The notes under the pieces were generated by a model. That model was given only the letters and a program-made list of their open reading frames with translations, ran no database searches and had not been told where the DNA came from. A stretch of 64,000 bases of DNA, taken from positions 125,098 through 189,097 of the forward strand of contig NZ_VDMJ01000009.1 in the NCBI RefSeq assembly GCF_006335115.1. The letters run 5' to 3'. The position numbers and the translations under genes are program-made. This document shows positions 42,583 to 52,800 of this stretch, in pieces. Within the stretch, counting starts at the first letter, position 1. Every line of letters begins with the position of its first letter. The stretch is from Streptomyces sp. NP160 (GTDB lineage Bacteria > Actinomycetota > Actinomycetes > Actinomycetales > Quadrisphaeraceae).

Positions 42583-43521
42583 GTGCGCCGCGACCCGTAC
42601 CTCATGGCCGCGCTCGCCAGCGCAGCGCTCCCCGGTGCTGAGCCGACGCGCGTGCAGCTGCTCGACGACCACGGCGCCGACCTCGACCTCGCGCTCGTCG
42701 AGGACGACAGCGGCGTCCGACACGTCATCAGCGTCCCCCGCAGCCCCGCGGCCGGGGCCGACCTCGAGCGGGAGGCCGCCGCCCTCGGCCTCCTCGCGCG
42801 CCTGGCGGAGCCGGCCCTGGGGGTGCGGCTGCCCTTCGCCGTCCCCGCGGTGGCCGGCTGGACGGCCCTGCCCGAGGGCGGCCGCGCCGTCGTGACCACG
42901 TGGGTGCCCGGTCAGGAGGTGGACGTCGCCGCGCTCCAGCCGGGCGCGCTGACCACGTCGCTGGCCCGGGCGCTGGCGGTGGTGCACGCCCTGCCCGCCG
43001 CTGCGGTGGACGACGCGGGCCTCCCGGTGTGGAGCGCCTCGGAGGTGCGGGGCCGCCGCCTGTCCGAGCTGGACCGCGCCGCCTCCACCGGGCGGGTCCC
43101 CACGCGGCTGCTCGCGCGCTGGGAGCAGGGGTTGGAGGAGGTGCGCTGGTGGCGCTTCTCCCCCGTCGTCGTCCACGGCGACCTCGACGGCACGCGCGTC
43201 CTCACCGACGGTTTCGCGGTCACGGGCACCACCGGGTGGGGCTCGCTCAGCGTGGGCGACCCCGCCGACGACCTCGGCTGGCTCGCCGCCGCTGCGCCCA
43301 CCGAGGCCCTGGACGCGGTGCTCGCCGAGCACGCCGCCGCCCGCCACGAGCCCGTCGACCCGGCGCTGGCCGCCCGCGCCCGGCTGTCCGGCGAGATGGC
43401 GCTGGCGCGCTACCTGCTGCACGGCGCGGCCCTGGAGGACGACGACGTGCTCGACGACGCCACCGCCATGCTCGAGGACCTCGACGCCTCCCTCGACGAC
43501 GGCGACGAGCTGGGGGTCTGA
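42583..43521 (+). CDS. Aminoglycoside/macrolide phosphotransferase-like protein, 312 aa
   Basis: Protein-kinase-like fold of the APH family. The N-lobe has HVISVPRSPAAGADLEREAAALGLL; the hinge is GRAVVTTWVPGQEVD; the catalytic loop is VVVHGDLDGTRVL with H198 and D200, and the DFG-equivalent D226 is in SVGDPADDLGW. The loop Asn that helps bind Mg2+ is R205 here, so it may be a weak enzyme or have another role. This family is regularly found beside nudC and adnAB in actinomycetes; there is no evidence that it inactivates a drug. Confidence 0.82.
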   Translation: MRRDPYLMAALASAALPGAEPTRVQLLDDHGADLDLALVEDDSGVRHVISVPRSPAAGADLEREAAALGLLARLAEPALGVRLPFAVPAVAGWTALPEGGRAVVTTWVPGQEVDVAALQPGALTTSLARALAVVHALPAAAVDDAGLPVWSASEVRGRRLSELDRAASTGRVPTRLLARWEQGLEEVRWWRFSPVVVHGDLDGTRVLTDGFAVTGTTGWGSLSVGDPADDLGWLAAAAPTEALDAVLAEHAAARHEPVDPALAARARLSGEMALARYLLHGAALEDDDVLDDATAMLEDLDASLDDGDELGV

Positions 43522-43524
43522 GAC

Positions 43525-44346
43525 GTGCGGGTCGCTGCGCTCAACCTCGCCTCCGGCCGGGGCTCCGCGCCCCTGCGCTCCGGGCTGGCGCCACTGGCTG
43601 GCTGCGACGTGCTCGCCCTGTCCGAGGTCGACGACGCCCAGGACCGCTCCGGAGGCCTCGACCAGGCCGCCGAGGCCGCCGCAGCGCTGGGGCTGGAGCA
43701 CTGGCGGATGGCGCCGACGCTCGCGGGCACGCCCGGGCTGCGACGCGACTGGGCGCCCGTGGCGGGCTCCCTGCGCGGCCCCGCCGGGAACGGCGGGGAG
43801 GACGGTGGCGGCACCGGGCTGCGCCGACCGACCTTCGGGGTCGCGCTGCTGGTCCGCCAGCCCGTGACCGCCTGGCACGCCCTGGACCTCGGCACCGGAC
43901 GGGGCCGGCTGCCGCTCGTCGTCCCCGACCCCGCCAGCGGGCGCACGGGTGTGCTGCTGTTCCCCGACGAGCCGCGTGCAGCCCTCGCCGCGGTGCTCGC
44001 CGACGGCACCGTGGTCGCGGCCACGCACCTGTCCTTCGCGCCGCCGACGGCCCTGCGGCAGCTGCGGCGGCTGTCCGGCTGGCTACGCGGGCTCGCTCCC
44101 GCCGGGCCCGGCGGCGCCACGCGCCCCGTGCTGCTCGCGGGGGACCTCAACCTGCCCGCGCCGCTGGTGCGCCTGGCCGCGGGGGCGCCCACGCTCGTGC
44201 GCACCCCGACGTTCCCCGGGGCCGCGCCCCGCTTGCAGCTGGACCACGTCGTCTCGCTCGGCGCACCCGTCAGCGCGACCGGGCGGGCGCAGGAGCTGTC
44301 GGTGGGCGACCACCGCGCGCTCGTGGTCGACGTCGAGCCCGCCTGA
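43525..44346 (+). CDS. EEP-family hydrolase, 273 aa
   Basis: Endonuclease/exonuclease/phosphatase-fold protein without TM segments. Motifs are MRVAALNLASGRG, CDVLALSEVDDAQ (metal Glu), VVAATHLSFAPP, LLAGDLNLPAPLV (Asp-x-Asn) and LSVGDHRALVVDV (catalytic His with its Asp). Substrate unknown; it may be a nuclease or a phosphodiesterase. It follows the phosphotransferase by 3 nt, and GGGGGT near the previous stop may serve as ribosome site, so the pair is an operon. Confidence 0.85.
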   Translation: MRVAALNLASGRGSAPLRSGLAPLAGCDVLALSEVDDAQDRSGGLDQAAEAAAALGLEHWRMAPTLAGTPGLRRDWAPVAGSLRGPAGNGGEDGGGTGLRRPTFGVALLVRQPVTAWHALDLGTGRGRLPLVVPDPASGRTGVLLFPDEPRAALAAVLADGTVVAATHLSFAPPTALRQLRRLSGWLRGLAPAGPGGATRPVLLAGDLNLPAPLVRLAAGAPTLVRTPTFPGAAPRLQLDHVVSLGAPVSATGRAQELSVGDHRALVVDVEPA

Positions 44347-44358
44347 GCAGGCTCCGCC

Positions 44359-45150
44359 CTAGTCGTCCCAGCCGGTCTGCGGCGTCGCGCACGTCTCGCG
44401 GTACACGTACTGCGACGGCGCGCGGCGCTCGCTGCTCGACCAGTCGATGGCCGGGCGACGCTGCTCCGGCGGCACGTGCCCGATCCGGTAGACGGCCATG
44501 AGGTCCAGGTGGTCCGGGACCTCCAGGAGCGCCTCGATGCGCTCCCACGCCCCCGGGACCTCCATGGGGAAGGAGACGAACTGGATGCCCAGCCCCAGCT
44601 CGACCGTGGTGAGCCAGATGTTCTCCACCGCGGCGCCCAGGGAGAACAGCGAGTAGAACGCCGACAGCTCCCCGGGCCGGTGCTCGGCCCTGTCGAGCAG
44701 CGCCGCCAGCAGCAGCGGCGAGCCCGCGACGAGCTTGCGGTTCTCCTCCCCCAGCGTCTGCGGCACGCGGAGCGCGTTCATGAGCTTCTGCCCGCGGCGC
44801 GTGAACACCTGCCCGGTGAAGGGGCGCAGCGGTGCGGGCAGCCTGTCGAACAGCATGCCGCTGCGCTGCTCGGCCATCTCCTGCGCGCTGAAGCGGAAGT
44901 ACCGCTTGTAGCGCTCGAAGAAGGTGCCGTTCGACATCGCCGTGGTCATGCTCTCGCCGCTGATCGCGGCGACCTGCTCGATGGTGGAGCGGTCCTCGAC
45001 GAGCACGAACCGCCACGGCTGGCTGTTGAGCTGGCTCGGCGCGCGCCCGGCCACCTCCACGAGCAGTCGCTGGTGCTCCGGGCTGACGGGGTCGGGCAGG
45101 AAGGGACCGTTGGTGGTGCGCCGGCGGCGGATCGCGTCGAGGAGGTCCAC
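44359..45150 (-). CDS. Nitroreductase-family flavoprotein, 263 aa
   Basis: FMN-dependent nitroreductase fold. The N-terminus [23 protein letters not shown] and [23 protein letters not shown] contain the FMN-binding Arg and S/N-S-Q-P-W motif. The middle has [39 protein letters not shown], as in the family. A ~70-residue insertion ([20 protein letters not shown]...) between these blocks is unusual. The GTG start has GGGGGAG eight bases upstream. The substrate is unknown. The ribosome site overlaps the end of the membrane-protein gene just upstream. Confidence 0.88.
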   Translation of the reverse strand: MDLLDAIRRRRTTNGPFLPDPVSPEHQRLLVEVAGRAPSQLNSQPWRFVLVEDRSTIEQVAAISGESMTTAMSNGTFFERYKRYFRFSAQEMAEQRSGMLFDRLPAPLRPFTGQVFTRRGQKLMNALRVPQTLGEENRKLVAGSPLLLAALLDRAEHRPGELSAFYSLFSLGAAVENIWLTTVELGLGIQFVSFPMEVPGAWERIEALLEVPDHLDLMAVYRIGHVPPEQRRPAIDWSSSERRAPSQYVYRETCATPQTGWDD

Positions 45151-45155
45151 GTCGG

Positions 45156-45515
45156 CTACTCCCCCGCCCGCGCCGCGGCCCACGCGGCAGCGGTGGCGCC
45201 CAGCAGCGGCGGTGCCAGCGACGCCGCGAGCGCCACATGACCGCGCCCGCCCGCCCGGACCCGGGGGACGACGACGAGCGGCAGGAGCGCGGCCGCCAGC
45301 AGCGGCGTGGTCGTCCGGCTGCGGCGGTCGAGGGCAGAGGCGGCCAGCGCGAGCAGCGTCCACGCACAGGTGGAGGCGTACAGGGCGTGGTGCGGCCAGC
45401 GGCTCCCCCGGCGCCCGCGCCACGCCGCCACACCGACGGCGCAGTTCGCGGCCCAGCTCGCAGCTGCTGCGCCGGCCAGGGCGGCGGGGACGGCCCGCAG
45501 GCCGGTCGGTGTCAC
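45156..45515 (-). CDS. Small membrane protein, 119 aa
   Basis: Unrecognised. About four hydrophobic segments: [59 protein letters not shown] and [23 protein letters not shown], separated by Arg-rich loops. GTG start at 45515. It ends six bases before the nitroreductase start, so the two are likely co-transcribed. The function is unknown. Confidence 0.55.
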   Translation of the reverse strand: MTPTGLRAVPAALAGAAAASWAANCAVGVAAWRGRRGSRWPHHALYASTCAWTLLALAASALDRRSRTTTPLLAAALLPLVVVPRVRAGGRGHVALAASLAPPLLGATAAAWAAARAGE

Positions 45516-45663
45516 CGGCTCACGCTAGGTCAGGTGCCTGGGAGCAGCCCCCGCAGCGTGCGCAGCGGCGCGCCGCCCGGCCCTCCACGTGGCACGGGGG
45601 GCGCCCGCGTCAGGACAGCACGGCGTCGAGGCTGCAGGGAGCGCCCTCGCGCTGGTCGGACGC

Positions 45664-46077
45664 TCAGGGCAGGACGGCGACGGCCTCGACCTCCACCAGC
45701 TGGTCGGGCCACCCGAGCGCAGCGACGCCGAGGAGCGTGCTGGGGGCGTCGTGCTCACCGAAGGTGCGAGCGACCACGTCCCACACCTCACCCAGCACCT
45801 CCCGCCGGTCCGAGGCCACGTAGACGGTGGTCTTGACGACGTCGGTGAGGTCGGTGCCCGCCTCGCGCAGCACGGTGCGGAGGTTGGCGAGCACCTGCTC
45901 GGCCTGCGCGACGTGGTCGCCCGGAGCCACGACGCGGCACTCCTCGTCCAGGGGGCACGCACCGGCGGTGAACAGCAGGCGCCCGGGACGGTCGGTGGCG
46001 GCGGCGTAGGCGTACGGCACGGACGGCGTGAGCTGCCCGCTGCGGAGCAGCCGCACAGGTCCGAAGGGGGAGGTCAT
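45664..46077 (-). CDS. RidA-family (YjgF/UK114) protein, 137 aa
   Basis: Enamine/imine deaminase-like protein. Recognisable are YAYAAATDRPGRLLFTAGACPLDEE, HVAQAEQVLANLRTVLREAGTDLTDVVKTTVYVASD and ALGWPDQLVEVEAVAVLP. The catalytic Arg of true RidA (R105, in a P-x-R-S/A motif) is not present: the corresponding region is DAPSTLLGVAALGWPD, so it belongs to another Rid subfamily. Cytosolic. ATG 46077. Confidence 0.88.
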   Translation of the reverse strand: MTSPFGPVRLLRSGQLTPSVPYAYAAATDRPGRLLFTAGACPLDEECRVVAPGDHVAQAEQVLANLRTVLREAGTDLTDVVKTTVYVASDRREVLGEVWDVVARTFGEHDAPSTLLGVAALGWPDQLVEVEAVAVLP

Positions 46078-46410
46078 GCGCGCACCCTCGCAGCGGCGCG
46101 ACCCACCACGCCACCGGGTTCTGACGTCGGCCACCGGGTGCGGACGACGGTGTCCGCGGGGGCCACCAGCAGCTGCAGCGTCCGCGGGCGCCACAGGACC
46201 ACAAGGACCCGCACCGTGGTGAGGAGCTCACCGGACGGTCGACCACCACGACCAGCAGCCCCAGCACCAGGCGGCGCACCGCCGAGGACGACGCCAGCGG
46301 CGTCGAGGAAGCGGCGGAGGTGGGCACCACACCCGGAGGCCAGGGGCGCTGGCGATCACCGGGAAGCAGCCGCACCGCGTGTCCGTCCGGGGGGAGGGGC
46401 GTCTGAGGGC
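46078..46410. other. Intergenic, no gene recognised (333 bp)
   Basis: Between RidA and adnB. Open minus-strand frames contain coding-like fragments such as VRRLVLGLLVVVVDRP, and another frame has RTLQLLVAPADTVV, which could be a decayed membrane protein. No family is recognisable, and no start/stop pair gives a convincing gene. Confidence 0.4.
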
Positions 46411-49400
46411 TCACACGGCGGTCGGGCCGGCGGCCGCGGCGGCGCCCCGCACGAGGGCCTCCAGGCCGTCGGCGTCGAGGAGGTCGGCGGGCCGGCTGGT
46501 GGTGCCGGTGGCGGCGTAGAAGAACGCCGCGCCCACCTGCTCCAGCGGCACGCCCTTCCACCGCGACCACGCCAGCCGGTACACGGCCAGCTGCACCGCG
46601 GCCGCGCGGGCTGCCTCGCCGGTGGGCGGCCGGCCGGTCTTCCAGTCGACGACGTCGACCCCGCCGCCCTCGCTGGCCGGGCGCGGGAAGACGGCGTCGA
46701 CGCGGCAGCGCACGACGAGTCCCGCGACCGGCGTCTCCAGGTCGACCTCGACGGCGATCGGCTCGCGCTGGGCCCACTCCGAGGCGAGGAAGCTCTCCTG
46801 GAGGGCGGCGAGCTCCTCCTCGTCGGCGCCGAGCGGACCGAGGCCGTCGCCGGGCTCCCCCTCGCCGTCGTCCTCACCGCCGTCGTCGGGGCCGAGCACC
46901 TCGTCGACATCGAGCAGTGCGGCCGAGCGGAACCGCTCCTCCAGCCAGGCGTGGAAGGCCACGCCGCGGCGCGTGGCCACGCGCGGTTGCACGGGCACCG
47001 GACGGCGCACCGCGAGCGCGAGCGCCGCAGGGTCGGCGGCGAGCTGCACCAGGCGGGAGGCCGACAGGTGGGCGGGCAGCTCCACGTCAGGAGTGCCCCC
47101 CGCGTCGCCGCGGGCTCGCTCCGCCAGCAGCGCCTCGACCTCCTCAGCCCAGGGGCCGCCGTCGCTGGGAGGCTGGCCCGTGACGTCGTCGTCCGTGAGG
47201 GCCAGGGCGACCGCGGCCTGGCGCACCGCGCTGGCCGCCGCGTCGAGGACCGGACGGCGGGGGCCGAGCGGGTCGAAGGGCCAGGTGGCGCGCCGCGGCT
47301 CGCGCAGCTCGGGGTTCTCCGCCTCCTCGGGCGCCTCGGGGAGCGCGGGGACCTCCTCGTCGCCGCGGGCGCGCAGGTGCTCGACCACCTCGACGAGGAA
47401 CGCCGACGGTACGCGCTCCTTCTTCCGCTCACCGCCCCACCACGCGCCGGTGAGCAGCAGCAGCGAGCGGGCGCGGGTGAGCGCCACGTAGGCCAGGCGG
47501 CGCTCCTCGGCGCGGTGGGCCTCGGCGCAGCGCTCGGCGTACGCGGCGCGCTCGGTCTCGGCGCCCTTGGCGTCCAGCGCGGCCTCCCACCCGAGGTGGG
47601 GCAGGGAGTCGGCGTCTCCGCGAAGCGGGTGCGGCAGCACCCCGAGGCCGGACAACCATCCCTGCGACGTGCGCGGCCGCGTCGGGAAGCCGTTCTCGGC
47701 GAGGCCGGCGACGGCGACGACGTCCCACTCGAGGCCCTTGCTGGCGTGCACGGTGAGCAGCTGCACGGCGCTGCGGCTGGGCTCGGTGCCCTCCTCGCCG
47801 CCGTCGCCCAGGCCGGGAGCGGGCTCGTCGGACTCCGACGACGACTGGTCCAGGCCGTGCTCGTGCTCCTCGGCGAGGCTCAGCCAGGCGAGGAACGCCC
47901 GCAGCGACGAGCGGTGCGACGCGCCGGCTCCGGTGGCTTGCGTGAACGAGGCCGCCACCTCGGCGAGCGCGTCGAGCCCGGCCCGCGCCGCCGCGGGGCT
48001 GCTGCCGGGGCGCGCGGCCAGCTCGACGTCGAGCAGCAGCGCCCTCTCGACGGCGACGACGAGGTCCGCCAGCGGCAGGTCCAGCTCGCGCAGCCGGCGC
48101 AGCAGCAGCCCGGCCTCGTGGACCCGCTCCCGGGCCGCCTCGGACAGGCGGAAGCCCTCGGAGGTCTCCCAGTCGGCGGGGGGCGGGTCGTCCACGGCGT
48201 CGACGAGGCTGGCCTCCTCGGCGAGCTCCGGCTGCGCACCACCCGGGTGCTCCGCTCCCTGCTCGGCGCGCGACCGCCGGGACGTGGCGCGGCGGCGCGA
48301 CCACGCCGCGAGCACCGCGAGGTCGCGCGGCCCCAGGCGCCAGCGGGGGCCGGTGAGCAGGCGGACGACGGCGTCGCCGCGGGTGGGGTCGGCGACGGCG
48401 CGCAGCGCGGAGACGACGTCGACCACCTCCGGGCGCAGCAGCAGCCCGCCCAGGCCCACCACCTCGACGGGCACGTCGCGGGTGCGCAGCGCCTCCTCGA
48501 GGAGCGGGAACTGCGAGCGGGCGCGGCACAGCACGGCGGCGGTGCGGCGCTGGTCGGCGGGGAGCCGGGAGTCGGCGTGCCAGAGCACGGCGATCCGGTC
48601 TGCGAGCAGCGCGGCCTCCTCCCCCGCCGTCTGGGCCCACGCCACCTCCACGCGGCCCTCACCGGCGCTGGGCCGCGGGCCGAGCACCGGCAGCGGCAGG
48701 CGCGAGGCGGCGCGCAGCGGCTGGGCCACGACGGCGGCGGCGCCGAGCACGGCCACGTCGTTGCGCCAGCTCGTCGAGAGCGCCAGGTGCGCCGCGGCCG
48801 CGCCGTCGGAGCGGCGGAACCGGGTGGGGAACGCCTGCAGGCCGCCCGCGCTCGCACCGCGCCAGCCGTAGATGGCCTGGTGCGGGTCGCCGACGGCGGT
48901 GACGGGGTGCCCGCCTCCGAACAGCCGCGAGAGCAGCTCGGCCTGGGCGGTGGAGGTGTCCTGGTACTCGTCGAGCAGCACCACGCCCCACCGGGCGCGC
49001 TCCAGCGCGGCGACGGCCGGCACCTCGGCGGCGATGCGCGCGGCCAGGCGCACCTGGTCGCCGTGGTCGAGCACGCCCAGCTCGCGCTTGCGCTCCGCGT
49101 ACCGGCGCAGCAGCGGCAGCACCCGGCGGCGCTGCTGCAGCACCGCCAGCGCCGCCGCCACCTTGGCCGGCTGCTTGCCCGGCAGGGCGCTGACGCGCTG
49201 GACCACGCCCGCGAGGGTCGCCTCGACGGCGTCGACGTCCACGAGGTGCTCCGCGCACTCCCCCGCCAGCCCGAGCACGGCCGTGACCACGGTGGAGGGG
49301 GCGGCGTCGAGGTCGCCCAGACCGTCCGCGCCCTCCCCGTCGGCACCGTCCACGACGTCCGCGGCCAGCTGCCACGCCGCCGCCGGCCCGATGAGCTGCG

Positions 49401-49857
49401 AGCGGGGCTCGATGCCGATGCGCAGGCCGTGGTCGGTCACGAGGCCGGCGGCGTAGGCGTGGTAGGTCGCGACCGTCGGCGAGGCGTCACCGATCGCGCC
49501 GCCGGGGCCGTCCGCGCCGTCACCGCTGTCGAGGACGGGCAGCAGGCCGGCGCGGTCCAGCGCGGCCAGGCGCAGGCGCACCCGCTCGGCCAGCTCGCCC
49601 GCGGCCTTGCGCGTGAAGGTCAGGCCCAGCACGCGTTCGGGCTCGACGTGCCCGTTGGCCACCAGCCAGACGACGCGCGCGGCCATCGTCTCGGTCTTGC
49701 CCGAGCCCGCCCCGGCCACCACGAGCAGGGGCGCGAGCGGCGCCTCGATGACGGCGGCCTGCTCGGGAGTGGGCGGGTGCTGGCCGAGCGCGGAGGCGAT
49801 GTCGGCGGCGCTGAGGGCCTGCACGGGCCTCGTCGTCGTCGTGCTGTCGGTGCTCAC
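46411..49857 (-). CDS. adnB: AdnB-like helicase-nuclease subunit, 1148 aa
   Basis: Lead motor and nuclease of the AdnAB double-strand-break resection machine. UvrD-type motor: Walker A AGAGSGKTETMAAR (49-56), LTFTRKAAGELAERV, motif II LLDEYQDTSTAQAELL, VGDPHQAIYGWRGA, LTVHASKGLEWDVVAVAGL and YVALTRARSLLLL. The C-terminal RecB-type nuclease has VRCRVDAVFP, DVVDWKTGRPP (catalytic D-x-K) and QLAVYRLAW. Size is close to the mycobacterial subunit (1101 aa). GTG start overlaps the adnA stop (GTGA), as expected for the obligate heterodimer. Confidence 0.95.
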   Translation of the reverse strand: MSTDSTTTTRPVQALSAADIASALGQHPPTPEQAAVIEAPLAPLLVVAGAGSGKTETMAARVVWLVANGHVEPERVLGLTFTRKAAGELAERVRLRLAALDRAGLLPVLDSGDGADGPGGAIGDASPTVATYHAYAAGLVTDHGLRIGIEPRSQLIGPAAAWQLAADVVDGADGEGADGLGDLDAAPSTVVTAVLGLAGECAEHLVDVDAVEATLAGVVQRVSALPGKQPAKVAAALAVLQQRRRVLPLLRRYAERKRELGVLDHGDQVRLAARIAAEVPAVAALERARWGVVLLDEYQDTSTAQAELLSRLFGGGHPVTAVGDPHQAIYGWRGASAGGLQAFPTRFRRSDGAAAAHLALSTSWRNDVAVLGAAAVVAQPLRAASRLPLPVLGPRPSAGEGRVEVAWAQTAGEEAALLADRIAVLWHADSRLPADQRRTAAVLCRARSQFPLLEEALRTRDVPVEVVGLGGLLLRPEVVDVVSALRAVADPTRGDAVVRLLTGPRWRLGPRDLAVLAAWSRRRATSRRSRAEQGAEHPGGAQPELAEEASLVDAVDDPPPADWETSEGFRLSEAARERVHEAGLLLRRLRELDLPLADLVVAVERALLLDVELAARPGSSPAAARAGLDALAEVAASFTQATGAGASHRSSLRAFLAWLSLAEEHEHGLDQSSSESDEPAPGLGDGGEEGTEPSRSAVQLLTVHASKGLEWDVVAVAGLAENGFPTRPRTSQGWLSGLGVLPHPLRGDADSLPHLGWEAALDAKGAETERAAYAERCAEAHRAEERRLAYVALTRARSLLLLTGAWWGGERKKERVPSAFLVEVVEHLRARGDEEVPALPEAPEEAENPELREPRRATWPFDPLGPRRPVLDAAASAVRQAAVALALTDDDVTGQPPSDGGPWAEEVEALLAERARGDAGGTPDVELPAHLSASRLVQLAADPAALALAVRRPVPVQPRVATRRGVAFHAWLEERFRSAALLDVDEVLGPDDGGEDDGEGEPGDGLGPLGADEEELAALQESFLASEWAQREPIAVEVDLETPVAGLVVRCRVDAVFPRPASEGGGVDVVDWKTGRPPTGEAARAAAVQLAVYRLAWSRWKGVPLEQVGAAFFYAATGTTSRPADLLDADGLEALVRGAAAAAGPTAV

Positions 49858-52800
49858 CGGACGCAGCCGCCCTCGGGGCGCAGGGGGCAGCTGGTCCGCA
49901 CGGGGCACTTCGAGCACAGGTCGTTGGCGACCGCGTCGAAGGCGCTGGCGGCCATGCCTTCGGCGGTGCGCTGCAGCAGGTCGTGCGCCCACTGCGGGTC
50001 CGCGGCGTCGGAGAGGCGCTCCTGCGCCTGCTCGCCCGGCTTGGTGCGCTTGCCGCCCAGCTGCACCAGCGCGGCGCCACCGCTGCGCTCCCCCTCGCCG
50101 AGGGCACCGGAGTCGACCACGGCCTGGTAGAGCCCGAGCTGCGGGTGGGTGGGCAGCTCGTCGGCCCGGGGCGCGCGCTGCCCGGTCTTGAGGTCCACCA
50201 CGCGCAGCGACCCGTCAGGCTCGCGCTCGAGCCTGTCGAGGCGCCCCCTGACGAGGGCGCGGCCGATCGCGGCGTCCACCTCGACCTCCACGCCGGCGAG
50301 CGTGCGCCCCGCCGACCGGGCGTCGAGCACGTAGGCGGCGAGCATCCGCACCATCCGCTCGGCCTTGCGCCGCTCCCGCTGCCCCACCCACGTGTCGGGC
50401 AGCCCGAGGGTCGGCCACAGCTCCTCGAGGCGCGCCGACATCTCGCCGAGGCTCCCCTCGGGCAGCTCCTGGGCGATGCGGTGCACGAGGTTGCCGACGC
50501 CCTGCTGCACCGAGTCGGCGGGGCGCCCTCCGCTCGCCTCCAGCAGCCAGCGCAGCCCGCAGCGGCCGAAGGACTCCACCGCGGACGGGCTGACCGGGAC
50601 GGGCTGGTCGGGGTCGCGCAGGGGCCGCTCGTCGGAGACCGGCGGCAGGCCGTACCAGTCGCGGGGGTCGGCGCCGGGCACGCCGGCAGCGGCCAGGCGC
50701 GCCAGCGCAGCGGCGGCGTGGTCGAGCCGCGCCTGGTCGACGACGACCCCTGCGCGGTCGCGGGCGCCGACCGGGGTCAGGAGCACCGAGCGCAGCTCCG
50801 CCACGAGCGCCGGCAGCGACGTGGCGCGCGGGACGGTGCTCAGCGGCCGCTCGGCGTCAGCGGCGGCGCCGTGCTCGCCGTCGGCGGGCGCGTCGGGCGG
50901 GCAGACGAGGTCGACGAAGGCCGAGGGCCGCTCGTCCTCGCTGCGCACGGCCGTCACCACCGCGCGGCGTCGCGCGCGGGAGACGGCCACCTGCAGCAGG
51001 CGGTGCTCGTCGTCGAGGACCTGGCGGCGGGCCGCGGCGGCCGCCGCGGACGCGGCGATCCGCTCGTCGGCCGACAGACGGCCCGCCAGCACGTCCGCGA
51101 GCTCGGGCGCCCCGAGCAGCGACCCGCGCAGGCGGGTGTCGGGCCAGGCGCCCTCCTGCAGCCCCGGGACGACCACGACGTCCCACTCCCGCCCCGCAGC
51201 CGCCGTCGGCGTCAGCAGCTCCACCGCACCAGCGCCCGTCGCGCGGGCGGCCAGGGAGTCCGCGGGGACGTCCTGCGCCTCGAGGTGCTCCAGGAACCGC
51301 TGCGGGGGCGCGCCCGGCTCGCGCTCCTCGTAGCGGGACGCGGCGTCGAAGAGGGCGACGACGGCGTCGAGGTCGCGGTCGGCCAGGGCCGCGGCGGACT
51401 CCGCGCCCAGCCCGGACGCCGAGGGCGCGGCCAGGGCCCGGGCCCGCCACCGCTCCGCCAGGCCGGTGCTGGCCCACAGGGCCCACAGCACCTCCTCCGC
51501 GCTGCCGCCGGCTCGCGCGGCGGCGCGGCCGGCGGCCAGCACGGACGCGACGTGCCGCGCCGGGCGGGCCGCGCGCGCCGGGAGGTCGGGCCACCGCTCG
51601 GGGTGCAGGACGACGTCGACGAGGAGCGCGTCGCTGCTGCGGGAGGCGCCGGAGGGCGCGCCCCCGACCCGCTGGCGCTCGGCGGCCAGCAGCACCTGGC
51701 GCAGCCGGCGCAGCGCCAGCGGGTCCGCGCCGCCGACGGGAGGGGCGAGCAGGGTGAGCACGTCGTCGACGGCGGGCCGGCGGCCCTCGTCGTCGTCCTC
51801 GTGGTCCCAGGCGTCGGACAGGACGAGGCGCAGGGCGACGAGGAGCGGCACCACGGCGGGCTCGGCGCGGACGGGCACCTCGGCGGGCGGCACCACCACG
51901 GGCACCCCCGCACGGCCCAGCTCGCGGCGCAGCGTGCCCGTGCCGGCGGCGCTGCGGACCACCACGGCCATCTCCCGCCACGGGGTCCCGGCGCGCACGT
52001 GCTCCTCGCGCAGCAGCGCGGCGACGAGGGCCGCCTCCTGCGCGGGGGTGGGCAGCAGGTGCGCCTCGACCGCGCCGTCCTCGGCGGTGGCCGGCGGGTC
52101 GGCGTCGCGGTGGGCGACCGCGCCGACGCTGCCGGTGCGGCGCGCCACGCGCGCCGACGCCGCCGCGACGGCGCGCGCGGAGCGCCAGCGGGTGGGCAGC
52201 ACGGCCACGGGCGCCGGGCCGTCCGGTCCGGCGAACCGCTCGGCGGCGCCGGCGAGCAGCGTCGGGTCGCCACCGCGGAACGTCGTCGTGGTGGTGTCGG
52301 GATCTCCGAGGAGCAGCACGTCGCCGCCGCGGCCGGCGAGCAGGTCGAGCAGCTCGGCCGTGGCGGCGGTGGACTCGTGGTGGTCGTCGACGGCGACCAG
52401 GGACAGCCGCGAACGCTCCGCCGCGAGCAGCGCCGGGTCTGCCCTCAGGGCGCTGCAGGCGTCGTGGACGATGGCCGCGGGGTCGTGGGCGCCCGGACTC
52501 GCCAGAGCCGTGACCTGCAGGTACTCGGCCAGGACGACGGCGGCGGCGCGCCAGGCGGGGCGGCCGTGGACGTCGGCGAGGCGGGCGAGGTCACGCGGGC
52601 CCAGCCCGCGCTCGAGGGCGCGCATGAGCAGGTCGCGCAGCTCTCCGCGGAACGCCGGGACACCGCGGACGGCGGCGGCGACCTCGTCCGGCCACGGCGG
52701 CGCCGGCGCGTCGCCGGCGTCGTGGCCGCGGAGCAGCTCGGCGAGCACCTGGTCCTGCTCGGGGCCGGTCAGCAGGCGCGGCGCGGGACCTCCGGAGGCC

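Noticed and set aside
42583..43521. Calling the phosphotransferase an antibiotic-resistance gene
   Set aside because: Only fold-level similarity is visible, a catalytic Asn is missing, and the context is conserved chromosomal.
46078..46410. A membrane-protein pseudogene between RidA and adnB
   Set aside because: Hydrophobic fragments exist in two frames but no family could be recognised, so a pseudogene call is not supported.
45589..50130. Very long (1513-codon) plus-strand open frame
   Set aside because: Antisense to adnB with no recognisable motifs; a product of codon bias.
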